Source of the DNA: Aerococcus viridans
GTDB taxonomy: Bacteria > Bacillota > Bacilli > Lactobacillales > Aerococcaceae
Direction: 5' to 3'
Length of the DNA: 64,000 nt
NCBI RefSeq assembly: GCF_002083135.2
Contig: NZ_NBTM02000001.1
Span: 558,001-622,000 of the forward strand
Under the pieces are notes generated by a model that made no database searches, was not told the origin of the DNA, and saw only the letters and a program-made list of their open reading frames with translations. The position numbers and the translations under genes were made by a program. Shown here piece by piece: positions 1-8,900 of this stretch (its first letter is position 1; each line of letters begins with the position of its first letter).

Positions 1-162
1 TTTCCTCCTCGTCATATTTTAAATTTGACTTGCTCCGTATGAATTACCGGCCACCCTTATGGCAATGCTACCGGGTGTGTCGCAACCTCATACATCACTG
101 CTTATTGATGTATCAACGTTTTCACGTAAATACTGTGGTTCCGTATAAAACGGCACCCAATT
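1..162 (-). promoter_or_regulatory. structured 5' leader, probably of the S10 (rpsJ) ribosomal operon
   Basis: Read on the minus strand, about 155 bases run from the promoter at 163-191 to a strong Shine-Dalgarno sequence (GAGGAGGAAA) at positions 1-10, so the gene it serves begins just beyond the left edge. The leader can form several hairpins, for example ATACATC pairing with GATGTAT, and CACCC pairing with GGGTG around a CCGG pair. Gene order (str operon upstream on the same strand) and the look of the leader suggest rpsJ and the S10 operon. That identity is inference because no coding sequence is visible. Confidence 0.45.
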
Positions 163-191
163 AGTATACAAAATTAAACTAGGCAGTGCAA
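163..191 (-). promoter_or_regulatory. sigma-A promoter of the leftward leader transcript
   Basis: On the minus strand a -35 TTGCAC (186-191) and a -10 TATACT (163-168) are separated by exactly 17 bases. It drives the structured leader that runs off the left edge. Confidence 0.75.
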
Positions 192-364
192 GCTTTTTCT
201 CGCCTTTTTTTCAAAAAAATCCCTATTTCTCGCCATTTCTTTATGAAAGGCCTTTTTTTGACGGTCATTGCCAACGTTGCCTAGTGTATCATTTTGAAAC
301 ATTTTACAAGGCGGTTGCCATTTCTTAGCAACGCGCCCTACTGTGTCATCTTCCAACAGGTATA

Positions 365-772
365 TTATACATGTTTAATCGCATACTGCCATACTTTTTC
401 GATGATATTTTGATTAAATTTTGCTTTGGTGGTCCAAGGATTGACGATAAAGCTATCTACGGGGTTGTCTTTGGCTAAAACCATCAAAGCAATCTGCTTA
501 AAAGTTACATGCTGGACCGAGACATTATCTGCTTTAGATGCGTATTGGCTAGCTTGGTCTTTATCCGTGAAAGTTACAAGCTCTCGTTGTCCCTTTTCTT
601 TGTCGTAAGTTAACCAGATACTCTTGTCGACCGGGGCCCCCTCTCGTTGGATAGCGTATAAGTTGGCGTTCGCCATCGTGGTCAACATAGCTAGCGTTGT
701 TAATGGGTTTGGATCTGCCTTATAGGCCGTCAATACTTCTATTAAACTTTGCTTGCCGAATGGCTTCGTCAT
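365..772 (-). CDS. SseB-family N-terminal domain protein
   Basis: A 135-residue protein. The start at 772 (MTKPFGKQ) is chosen because GGGAGG lies 9 bases upstream; a longer reading frame reaches 823 but lacks a ribosome-binding site. The pattern of a predicted beta strand near IWLTYD, VTFTDKDQA in the middle and DSFIVNPW near the C terminus resembles the SseB N-terminal domain, which usually ends in a hydrophobic stretch followed by NP. SseB-like domains are small, poorly characterised proteins found alone or linked to secretion and serine sensitivity. It stands alone between the S10-type leader and the divergent SAM-hydrolase unit. Family assignment is moderate and function unknown. Confidence 0.6.
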   Translation of the reverse strand: MTKPFGKQSLIEVLTAYKADPNPLTTLAMLTTMANANLYAIQREGAPVDKSIWLTYDKEKGQRELVTFTDKDQASQYASKADNVSVQHVTFKQIALMVLAKDNPVDSFIVNPWTTKAKFNQNIIEKVWQYAIKHV

Positions 773-1133
773 TAAATCTTGCCTCCCTTTCATTTTTCTT
801 CTATATAATAACTGTATTATCAATGTTATTTATTATTGGCTATTGATGTCTTGGACAACGCCTTTTTCTTCTTTTAGTTAGCAGTCAGTTAATCCGGACC
901 AACATTTTTCCAAATAACGATTTCTTCTATATTTTAGTGAATTTCTTCTTGCGGTGTTTATTGTAACAAATGACTGTTCAAAAATCATATATCATCACTT
1001 GGAAACAAAAATTTTTCCTATCACTTGCGATAGCTTTTACCTTGCGTAATTCTTTTGCCAGAGATTGTTAAATGCCTACTAATTGCGTATGATAAGCCTA
1101 TAAAAGGATTTTATATCATTGGAGGAAACAGAT
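773..1133. other. divergent intergenic region
   Basis: About 360 AT-rich bases separate the leftward SseB-like gene from the rightward SAM-hydrolase unit. The only convincing element is the rightward promoter at 1065-1093. There is no room between that promoter and the start codon for a SAM riboswitch, and no T-box was recognised. Confidence 0.5.
1065..1093 (+). promoter_or_regulatory. promoter of the SAM hydrolase-ECF transporter unit
   Basis: -35 TTGTTA (1065-1070) and -10 TATGAT (1088-1093) with a 17-base spacer. The expected transcript start near 1100 leaves a leader of about 34 bases. Confidence 0.6.
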
Positions 1134-1976
1134 ATGACGAATAATTTCTTAGTATTACAAACTGACTTTGGTTTAGGTGACGGTGCGGTAGCGGCAATGT
1201 ATGGAGTGGCTTACACAGTAGACCCAGCTTTAACAATTGCCAATTTAACCCATGAGATCCCTACTTACGATATTTTCGCCGCTTCATACCGCCTATTACA
1301 AACCATTAAATATTGGCCAGCAAATACAGTCTTCGTTTCTGTAGTCGATCCTGGTGTTGGTTCTGCACGTAAATCTGTTGTAGCGAAAACTAACTCTGGT
1401 CATTATATCGTAACGCCTGACAACGGTACCTTAACACACGTGGCTAAACACATCGGCCTTGAATCTGTGAAAGAAATCGATGAAATTAAAAACCGCTTAC
1501 CACATTCTGAAGAATCACATACCTTCCATGGACGTGACGTTTACGTTTATAACGGTGCTAAACTAGCACAAGACGCATCTTATTATGACGAATTGAAAAA
1601 TAATATCCCTGCTGATACGGTGACTAGCTTCGAACTTGGCGACTTGCGTTTAGCTGACGACACTATTTACGGGACTATCGATATACTAGACATCCGCTTT
1701 GGTTCACTGTGGACGAATATCCCGTCAATTATGTTAAAAGAAGCGGGCATTCAAAACGGTGACACCATTTCGGTTACTATTTACCATAACGGCGTTAAAC
1801 ATTATCAAAACCATATCTTATTTGGCCATTCATTCGCTGATGTACCTGTTGGTGAACCAGTGGGTTATATCAATTCATTATTGAATTTGGGTGTAGCCAT
1901 CAACCAACAAAATTTCTCTGAGACATACGGTGTTGGTACTGGTGTGGATTGGAATATTGAAATCACTAAAATTTAA
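1134..1976 (+). CDS. SAM hydroxide adenosyltransferase (DUF62 family)
   Basis: A 280-residue cytosolic enzyme of the family that hydrolyses S-adenosylmethionine to adenosine and methionine and is related to fluorinases and chlorinases. The family triad is visible: Asp72 and Arg79 in VDPGVGSARK and His132 in HTFHGRD, and the N-terminal LQTDFG motif is present. The start at 1134 (MTNNFLVL) is preceded by GGAGG; a TTG at 1119 is too far upstream. It stands 70 bases before a complete ECF transporter on the same strand. The reaction is known for the family; a role in processing the imported compound is inferred from position only. Confidence 0.9.
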   Translation: MTNNFLVLQTDFGLGDGAVAAMYGVAYTVDPALTIANLTHEIPTYDIFAASYRLLQTIKYWPANTVFVSVVDPGVGSARKSVVAKTNSGHYIVTPDNGTLTHVAKHIGLESVKEIDEIKNRLPHSEESHTFHGRDVYVYNGAKLAQDASYYDELKNNIPADTVTSFELGDLRLADDTIYGTIDILDIRFGSLWTNIPSIMLKEAGIQNGDTISVTIYHNGVKHYQNHILFGHSFADVPVGEPVGYINSLLNLGVAINQQNFSETYGVGTGVDWNIEITKI

Positions 1977-2046
1977 TTACTAAGCTTGTATTCGAACGCA
2001 TGCACAAGTGCTATTATATAGTAGAAACAACTAAGGAGAATCTATT

Positions 2047-2601
2047 ATGAAGAATAATCAATCATCTATTACTACTTTAGTGGCTATCGGTATTGGAGCA
2101 GCTGTCTTCTTTATCCTAGGCCGCTTTCTATCAATCCCTACTGGTGTGCCAAATACCTCTATTGAAACTACTTACCCATTCTTGGCCTTGATGGCAACTG
2201 TCTTTGGTCCTTTCGCAGGTTTATTGATTGGTTTAATTGGTCATGCCATTAAAGACTTACTGACTTATGGTTTGTGGTGGTCTTGGGTCTTAACATCTGG
2301 TTTTACTGGTTTTGGCTACGGTTTAATCGGCCGTAAACTTAAAGTAAACAAAGGCCTTTTTACAAAGAAAGATATGATTACTTTCAATGTCGGGCAAGTT
2401 GTCGTGAATTTACTGGCTTGGGCCTTACTAGCGCCTGCTTTAGATATTTTAATATATTCAGAACCCGCATCTAAAGTATTCGTTCAAGGGATTGTGTCAG
2501 GTGTGCTAAATTCACTTGCGGTTGGTATCATCGGTACCTTATTATTAAAAGGGTATGCAAGTACACGTACGAAATCAGGAAGTTTACGTAAAGAAAATTA
2601 A
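2047..2601 (+). CDS. ECF transporter S component, UPF0397 family
   Basis: A 184-residue integral membrane protein with about five or six hydrophobic segments (first at residues 9-27). It carries the UPF0397-like pattern [20 protein letters not shown] followed by a Trp-rich loop. S components bind the small-molecule substrate of energy-coupling-factor importers. AAGGAG lies just before the ATG. The A and T subunits follow within 15 bases and by overlap, so all parts of the transporter are present here. The substrate is not known from sequence: annotation pipelines often call this family riboflavin-type, and comparative genomics has proposed a methionine-related substrate for some members. The SAM hydrolase next door fits the latter, as inference. 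Confidence 0.85.
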   Translation: MKNNQSSITTLVAIGIGAAVFFILGRFLSIPTGVPNTSIETTYPFLALMATVFGPFAGLLIGLIGHAIKDLLTYGLWWSWVLTSGFTGFGYGLIGRKLKVNKGLFTKKDMITFNVGQVVVNLLAWALLAPALDILIYSEPASKVFVQGIVSGVLNSLAVGIIGTLLLKGYASTRTKSGSLRKEN

Positions 2602-2615
2602 TAGGAAGTTTTACT

Positions 2616-4415
2616 ATGATAAATCATGAAAGACACAATCAGCCGGTGGACAGCAATCTGTCGCCGGCTATTGAATTTAAAAACATCTCTTTTAAATATG
2701 CGAGTCAGGCAGACCTAAACCTGATAGACATCTCTTTTTCAATCAAGCAAGGAGAGAAAGTCCTCATCATTGGTGCATCTGGGTCTGGTAAATCAACCAT
2801 TGGTAAGATTATCAACGGGCAAATCCCCAATACTTATGAGGGCGATTTAACCGGTCAGGTCTTAATCAATGGCGAAGATTCCGCCAGCAAGTCCATTTTC
2901 GACTTATCACTAAGCGTCGGCACCGTCCTACAAGACACTGACGCTCAATTTGTCGGCCTAACCGTAGCTGAAGACCTGGCTTTCGCCTTGGAAAATGACC
3001 AAGTGGACCAAGCTAGCATGGTGTCTAGTGTAGCGGTTTGGGCCAATACGCTTGACCTTGTGGACCTCTTGGACCTTGCCCCGCAATCTTTATCAGGCGG
3101 GCAAAAGCAACGGGTATCCATTGGTGGCGTCTTAATTGACGAGTCACCCATCGTATTATTCGATGAGCCTTTAGCCAACCTGGACCCTGCAAGTGGCTTA
3201 GCGACCATGGAATTAATCGCCAAATTAAACCAGGAAAAAGAATTGACCACGGTAGTCATCGAGCACCGTCTAGAAGAAGCCTTAATCGCCGACTTTGACC
3301 GTGTCCTTGTTATTGACAGTGGGCGGTTACTCGCTGACGTATCCGTTGATACCTTGTTGCGGTCTGACTTATTAGCGCAAATTGGTGTACGCCAGCCCCT
3401 ATACCTAGATGCCTTGGGTTATGCTGGTGTGAATGTCGAAGACATTCCTCATTTAGGGCGGTTTCGACCAGATATGGTCACTACTGGTGTTCAAGACCAT
3501 CTGTCTAAATGGTTGGCTGACAATGCAGTAACCGCTCCAGTTAGGGCGGATAAGCCAATTTTAGTCATGGACCATGTCAACTTTTCTTATGACAGTACCC
3601 CTTTGATATCGGAATTAAATCTGACCATTAATGCTGGCGACATGGTTTCTATTGTCGGAACAAACGGTGCGGGTAAATCTACCCTGGCTAAACTGATTTG
3701 TGGCTTTGAGCGGCCAGATTCAGGACGGATAACTCTTTTCCAGGAGAATTTAGACGGATTATCGATTAAGGAAATTGCGGATTCGGTCGGCTACGTGATG
3801 CAGAACCCCAATTTGATGATCTCAAAGAACATTTTATTCGACGAGGTGGCCTCTGGTTTAGTCAACCGCGGCTTATACGAGGATGATGCAGATCGTTTAG
3901 CTGAAAAAGTGGCTAACACCTTGCGAATATGTGGCTTATATCCATACAGGAATTGGCCAATTTCGGCCTTGTCTTATGGGCAAAAACGTCGCGCGACGAT
4001 TGCAAGTATTTTAGTATTAGATCCGAAAGTCTTGATTTTAGATGAACCAACAGCTGGTCAAGATTATAAGCACTATACTGATATGATGCGGTTTATCGAG
4101 GGGTTGAACCGACATCAAGGGATTACCATTCTAATGATAACTCATGATATGCATTTGATTCAGGAGTATACCAACCGGACGATTGTCTTTCACGACGGTC
4201 AGGTGGTGGGCGATATGCGTCCAGCTGCGGTCTTAACGGATGAAAACTTAATGGCTCAAGCCCATTTAGCCCCTACTTCCTTGTATGATTTAGGACAAGC
4301 GGTGGCTAAGATTGAAAAGACGGACTTTATCGACCGGTTCATCCAGTACGAACGTCAGACTAAGCGAGTTGAACAAGCTGGTGTATGGGTTGGAGGTGAG
4401 AACGATGGCGAATAA
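2616..4415 (+). CDS. fused double ABC ATPase of the ECF transporter (DUF3744 type)
   Basis: A 599-residue cytoplasmic energising subunit. It has two ABC ATPase domains in one chain. The first has Walker A GASGSGKST near residue 53, signature LSGGQKQR and Walker B IVLFDEP. The second has Walker A GTNGAGKST near residue 348, signature LSYGQKRR and Walker B VLILDEP. The linker between the halves corresponds to the DUF3744 region typical of partners of UPF0397 S components. Most ECF systems use two separate ATPases, so the fusion is characteristic of this subgroup. The T subunit start overlaps its last 11 bases, which suggests translational coupling. Confidence 0.92.
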   Translation: MINHERHNQPVDSNLSPAIEFKNISFKYASQADLNLIDISFSIKQGEKVLIIGASGSGKSTIGKIINGQIPNTYEGDLTGQVLINGEDSASKSIFDLSLSVGTVLQDTDAQFVGLTVAEDLAFALENDQVDQASMVSSVAVWANTLDLVDLLDLAPQSLSGGQKQRVSIGGVLIDESPIVLFDEPLANLDPASGLATMELIAKLNQEKELTTVVIEHRLEEALIADFDRVLVIDSGRLLADVSVDTLLRSDLLAQIGVRQPLYLDALGYAGVNVEDIPHLGRFRPDMVTTGVQDHLSKWLADNAVTAPVRADKPILVMDHVNFSYDSTPLISELNLTINAGDMVSIVGTNGAGKSTLAKLICGFERPDSGRITLFQENLDGLSIKEIADSVGYVMQNPNLMISKNILFDEVASGLVNRGLYEDDADRLAEKVANTLRICGLYPYRNWPISALSYGQKRRATIASILVLDPKVLILDEPTAGQDYKHYTDMMRFIEGLNRHQGITILMITHDMHLIQEYTNRTIVFHDGQVVGDMRPAAVLTDENLMAQAHLAPTSLYDLGQAVAKIEKTDFIDRFIQYERQTKRVEQAGVWVGGENDGE

Positions 4416-5244
4416 ACAAGGTCAAAGTTTTGGGTATATCAAAAAGGATTCACCCTTGCATCGCTTATCTGGTGCGACAAAATTAATCGCCTTTATCTTG
4501 CTGTCTGTCATCGCCATGACGTCTTACGACACCCGGTTTTTAGTAGGCTTAGCTGTTTTATCACTAGTTCTCTTCTATATTTCTAAGATTAAATGGGCTG
4601 AAGTGTCTACAGTTGTCTACTTCATTCTAGTTTTCTCGTTATTGAATTTAGTGACTGTTTATATTTTCGAACCTGAATATGGGGTCAATTTATACCAGTC
4701 GCGAACTGTCATTTGGGAAGGGATTGGACGCTATTCTCTCACTTGGGAGCAAGTCTTCTATGAATTCAACTTGATGATTAAATATTTCTCGACGATTCCA
4801 TTAGCATTAATCTTCATGTTGACCACTAACCCAAGTGAATTCGCCTCTTCCCTAAACCGAATTGGCGTGTCCTACCGAATTTCATATGCAGTTTCATTAG
4901 CCTTACGGTATATACCAGACATCCAGAACCAATTCTTCGCAGTAAGACAAAGCCAACAGGCACGAGGGATTGAGATGTCCAATAAGGCTGGACTGACTGT
5001 AAGAGTGAAACGGTCAGCACAAGTGATAATGCCCCTCATTTTTTCTTCATTAGATCGGATTGAAGTAATCAGCCAAGCCATGGAGTTACGACGGTTTGGT
5101 AAAGGTAACAAACGGACTTGGTACCGGGCCCGTCCCTTTATGAAGGCAGATATCATCGCTTTGATTGTGACAGGATTATTAGTTGGACTTGGATTGTGGT
5201 TGTTTGTAGTAAACCAAGGCCGGTTTTATAACCCATTTCATTAA
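4405..5244 (+). CDS. ECF transporter T component (transmembrane coupling protein)
   Basis: A 279-residue EcfT/CbiQ-family protein. The start at 4405 (MANKQGQS) has GGAGGTGAG upstream and overlaps the ATPase gene by 11 bases; an in-frame start at 4312 is inside that gene. Hydrophobic segments lie in the first 120 residues and at the C terminus. The two coupling-helix signatures are visible as QQARGIEM and AMELRRFG, which in this family contact the ATPases. It completes a dedicated S-AA-T importer. A terminator follows immediately. Confidence 0.9.
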   Translation: MANKQGQSFGYIKKDSPLHRLSGATKLIAFILLSVIAMTSYDTRFLVGLAVLSLVLFYISKIKWAEVSTVVYFILVFSLLNLVTVYIFEPEYGVNLYQSRTVIWEGIGRYSLTWEQVFYEFNLMIKYFSTIPLALIFMLTTNPSEFASSLNRIGVSYRISYAVSLALRYIPDIQNQFFAVRQSQQARGIEMSNKAGLTVRVKRSAQVIMPLIFSSLDRIEVISQAMELRRFGKGNKRTWYRARPFMKADIIALIVTGLLVGLGLWLFVVNQGRFYNPFH

Positions 5245-5248
5245 CATG

Positions 5249-5296
5249 AAAATCCAGGTAAGTTAGAAATTGCAACTAACTTACCTGGATTTTTTG
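5249..5296. terminator. bidirectional terminator after the ECF unit
   Basis: An 18-base arm AAAATCCAGGTAAGTTAG and its complement flank a loop of about 9 bases. The right arm runs into a T tract, and the left side is A-rich on the other strand. It ends the rightward ECF unit and could also stop leftward transcripts from the glycosyltransferase locus. Confidence 0.85.
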
Positions 5297-5332
5297 TATA
5301 TCAAGATTTACCTTTTATCTTAAAGTTAAGAC

Positions 5333-6745
5333 CTAGTCATTTACGCTCTGGTCTTCAATAGTGCCACGTTCAATTGGCGCCCACGAATGTAGTTTTGCAC
5401 GATAAGTGAATGCCGAATATAATCGTACCCACAATAAGTATGGTCTGAAGAAGAAGGCATCCAAAGTCGTTATAAAGAAAGCTTTCGCAACTTCTCCGGG
5501 ATAACGTTTGTAATCTTGGATAAAGTATCGCCCAACAAAGAAGGCCATAGTTTGGAACAAATTGAATATGAAGTATAAGCCCATTAGTAATAGCATCATG
5601 GGGATATTGATCATCCCTAAGTAAAGACCTAAGATGATGATAAATAAACCAAGTAGTTCAATAAACGGCGCTAAAAGTTCATACATCTAAAAGTAGGGGT
5701 AAGATAACAAGCCTAGTAAGCCATAATTTGGATTTAGAAGAATAGATTTATGGGCCCACATCGTTTGCATCAAACCACGATGCCAACGAGCACGTTGTTT
5801 CGCAAGATCATCCATTGAGAAAGGTGCCCGCGTCCAACATACTGCATCTTCAGCAAAACGAATCTTATAAGGAATATCATTCTCGACATGATGACGATGT
5901 AGACGTAAAGCTAAGTCCATATCTTCCCCAACACTATTAGGGTCATACCCATTGATATCAATTACAGCTTGTTTTTTGAATAAACCAAAACCACCAGATA
6001 CATTTAAATTTGCATTAAAGGCATCACTAGATATACGCGACCCCATAAATGCCCGGCCGTATTCCAAGGTTTGCATTGTGGCTACCAACTTTTTTGGTAA
6101 AGGTGTTTCTACTGGATAAGCATCTTTAAAGACGACATCGTTAGCAATACCCAACAGTCCCCCAACGGCTACTGTATCATCATTTTCGAAGAATAATTGA
6201 ATGGCATTCTTTAAAGCATCAGCTTGTAAGACTTCATCTGCATCCATCGCTACGAAATATGGATATTCACTCGCATTAATCCCCGCATTTACCACATCAG
6301 CCTTATTACCGCCATTAACTTTTCGGATTAGTTTAATGGTTTTTCCACCTTTCGAAATTTCATAAACAGATTCGATCGGTTGGGTAGGTACTTGTAGGCG
6401 GATGGATACATCGTTTTTCACCATATTAAATCGATCAATTACCTTCTGAGCAGTATCATCAGTTGATCCATCGTCTACTACGATAATCTCATAAATTTTG
6501 TAGTCTAAATGCAGTAAGTTATCGATTGTTGTTATTATCGTTTCACTTTCATTAAAAGCAGGTACGACAATGGATACTGGGTAATAATAGTCATGGTATA
6601 GTTGGTTCATCAATACTTTCGTTAGTCGTCGCTTATAAAGTTTCACCATAGCCATGATATTACCTATTAAGATATAAGTAATGTAGAAAATTAAGTAACC
6701 TAAGAAGAACTTTTCAGAGATTTGAAATAACAGATCAATATTCAT
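5333..6745 (-). pseudogene. processive GT2 glycosyltransferase interrupted by an in-frame TAG
   Basis: A family 2 membrane glycosyltransferase of the PgaC/IcaA/hyaluronan-synthase type, 470 codons if read through. Seen in order: an N-terminal membrane segment, VDDGSTDDT, AMDADEVL, GEDMDLAL and the processivity motif QRARWHRGL. Directly after LLSYPYF there is a TAG (5687-5689), and the frame then continues without any shift into MYELLAPFIELLG and the C-terminal membrane segments. One substitution from a Leu or Gln codon would restore it. The visible 352-residue product keeps the catalytic motifs but loses the C-terminal membrane region. Its start overlaps the HEAT gene by 11 bases, so they form one unit. 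Confidence 0.75.
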
Positions 6746-7841
6746 AACTTAATCCCCTCTTTCCATAGTAATAGGTCAATTGATCAATCGCATATTGATC
6801 TTCACCTTCAAATACTGATGAAAGTCGTTGTGGTTGATCTACTAATTCACTTAAAGCTTTAGCAGCGTTCCGACGTACATACCAATCTTTTGATGTAACA
6901 TTCCTTGTTAGTTGCTCAATCGTTTTTTGACCAGGATAGGCTATTAAAGTACTCGTTGCTACAGCGGTACATACCATATAATCCACATCATCATTATTAG
7001 CCCATGATAAGACATATGGATAAGCTTCTTCGGTCTCGATTTTTCCATAATATCTGAGTACAGCACATATATAATCAACATCTTCTGTTTCACCATCTAA
7101 GTATGGCAGCAAAATCTGTTGGAATTGTGCTGAACCCTTGATACGAGCAAAATCAATGACAGCCGTTTGATAATGCGATGACAAGTGACGCCAATTTGTG
7201 TCTAGTAGGTGCAGTAACTCATCAAAGTCACCGGTAAAAGCCAATAGATTATCCGTAATTAATTTTGTATTTAAGGTTGTTAAATCTTCATGGCTCAACC
7301 GTTCAAGTCCTTCTACCACTTATTGAGGATTGCCTAAACTAGTTAAAGCCGCAAAAACGTGATTCCTAGAATATATTGACGATTGTAGAGGAATCTTCAA
7401 GAGAATTGATTCCAACTCGGTCGTATCCCTACCCACTTGCTTAAAAGGTAACTTACTAGTTGCATAGGCATAATAAGCTTTATGGGTTGAAGATCTTTTT
7501 AAATAGTACTGGCCGACTCTTAGTCAATCTTTGTATGACTTATGAATAAAGTCTTTGATCAAGTCGTTATCTTTCTGGTTACTACTGCTAAGTAATTCCT
7601 CAGCAATCTCCAAAAATACAATCATTTTCTTGGGAGATGTCACATCACGATAAAACATCTCGCTGTCATAATTTTAACCCTTAATCTCTACGAACCACTT
7701 GCGCAAAACTTCTTTTTCCTTATTACTTCTCTTAGCAGAGAATTTAGTATAGCGACGGTATAAGGATATCGAAAAATAAGTGAATATACTGGTAATTACC
7801 AGTAGTAATAAGTAAAACAATAGAAAATTAAATTCCCAAAT
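6735..7841 (-). pseudogene. membrane-anchored HEAT-repeat protein with three in-frame stops
   Basis: Reading minus-strand codons from 7841 gives one continuous frame of 368 codons. It starts with a hydrophobic anchor (FNFLLFYLLLLVITSIFTYF), then a basic segment, and ends with HEAT-like helical repeats (194 residues from 7319 remain open). The frame is broken only by stops at 7674-7676 (TAA), 7524-7526 (TGA) and 7320-7322 (TAA); no frameshift is needed. The natural start position, after GAGGAG, reads ATT instead of ATG. HEAT proteins beside GT2 synthases are assumed to scaffold the enzyme. It is best read as a decayed gene; the C-terminal 194 residues could still be made from a GTG at 7319. 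Confidence 0.8.
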
Positions 7842-7848
7842 GAAACAA

Positions 7849-8736
7849 TCACTCCTCTTCTAAAGAAGTTAGCGCTAGCAAGCTATTAAATTCATGTATA
7901 CCTAAATGAATTTCTTGATTGCCATAATAATTAGTTAAAGCCTGAAAGTTTTCAATCATCGCTAATAACCCCTCGTCATGGTAGGTATTTTGTGCTGTTA
8001 AATCAGCAATACCAACTTGTTGTAATTCATAAACGGTTTGAATAGACTTATCGTATTGCTTACTCACACTTACTTCTTTAGCAATATGATCAATTTCTTT
8101 ACCGCGATAATAATTCATAATGGCCACCTCATCAGAAGCTTCTGAAATAATTGCTTCTAATTCTTCATCAAACCCTTTTGTGTCTAGGTAATATGGTAGG
8201 CAAACAATCAGTTCCATATTCGCTGCTTTTGTTAGACCATAAACTTCTTTCAAGTTGTCTACTAAGGTTCCCCAAACAGCTTTGGGATCATCTTGATATT
8301 CTTCTAAAGATTGGGGTTCAATATCTAAGACAACCCCTTGCACTGGATGGTTAGCTTCTTTATATTCAATAACCTCTTTAACATATGTAATTAATTCATT
8401 CTTTTCTTCAACTAGTGCCCATTCGGCTTCTCCATTTAAGAAGTAAACTTGTTTATTAGCTAGATTCACTTGATTCACAAATTGATTTAATTGGACAACA
8501 AACTGGTCATCAGACAAATGTTTACTCGAAACGAATTGATAAATCGAATCTATGTCATGCGTACTCATTGCTTCTACTGTATGGTCAACATTTTCAACTT
8601 GTTGATCATACCAAGAGTAGACGGCCGCTTCGATATTTTTAGCTTTACTTAAATAATTGAATAATAGCATTGCGGCCACAATTCCTCCTATAGCTAATAA
8701 CCCCCACTTAAATTTATAATTATCCAATAGAATCAC
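7849..8736 (-). CDS. membrane-anchored TIM-barrel-like protein, putative glycoside hydrolase
   Basis: About 295 residues. An N-terminal anchor (WGLLAIGGIVAAMLLFNYL, residues 11-29) places the rest outside the cell. The strand-like segment VQGVVLDIEP and the later ELIVCLPYYL and VAIMNYYRG segments follow the pattern of TIM-barrel glycoside-hydrolase-like proteins, with the acidic pair of DIEP at a typical catalytic strand end. It heads the locus whose next two genes are the broken HEAT and glycosyltransferase genes, so a role in trimming or exporting a surface polysaccharide is likely but inferred. The GTG at 8736 is very close to AGGAG; a TTG at 8727 is an alternative start. Confidence 0.6.
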   Translation of the reverse strand: MILLDNYKFKWGLLAIGGIVAAMLLFNYLSKAKNIEAAVYSWYDQQVENVDHTVEAMSTHDIDSIYQFVSSKHLSDDQFVVQLNQFVNQVNLANKQVYFLNGEAEWALVEEKNELITYVKEVIEYKEANHPVQGVVLDIEPQSLEEYQDDPKAVWGTLVDNLKEVYGLTKAANMELIVCLPYYLDTKGFDEELEAIISEASDEVAIMNYYRGKEIDHIAKEVSVSKQYDKSIQTVYELQQVGIADLTAQNTYHDEGLLAMIENFQALTNYYGNQEIHLGIHEFNSLLALTSLEEE

Positions 8737-8823
8737 TGCTCCTATTTTTATTATAATTTTCTATACAATACCATATCCATAACATATAATGAATAACCAA
8801 TATTGAAAATTAATGACAGAATG

Positions 8824-8858
8824 AAAAAAAAGACGACCGAATCGTCACCCGGTCGCCT
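8824..8858 (-). terminator. terminator of tuf
   Basis: On the minus strand GGCGACCG, a loop of about 10 bases and CGGTCGTC are followed by eight T residues. Confidence 0.9.
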
Positions 8859-8900
8859 TTCCAATTTGCAAATTTAATTTTTAAAGTTTAATTGTGTTAA

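Noticed and set aside
174-356. A 60-residue leftward frame between the SseB-like gene and the left-edge leader
   Set aside because: Starts with TTG, has no ribosome-binding site and overlaps the promoter at 163-191; composition is not protein-like.
1094-1133. SAM riboswitch before the SAM hydrolase gene
   Set aside because: Only about 34 bases lie between the transcript start and the ATG, and no S-box or SMK-like sequence is visible.
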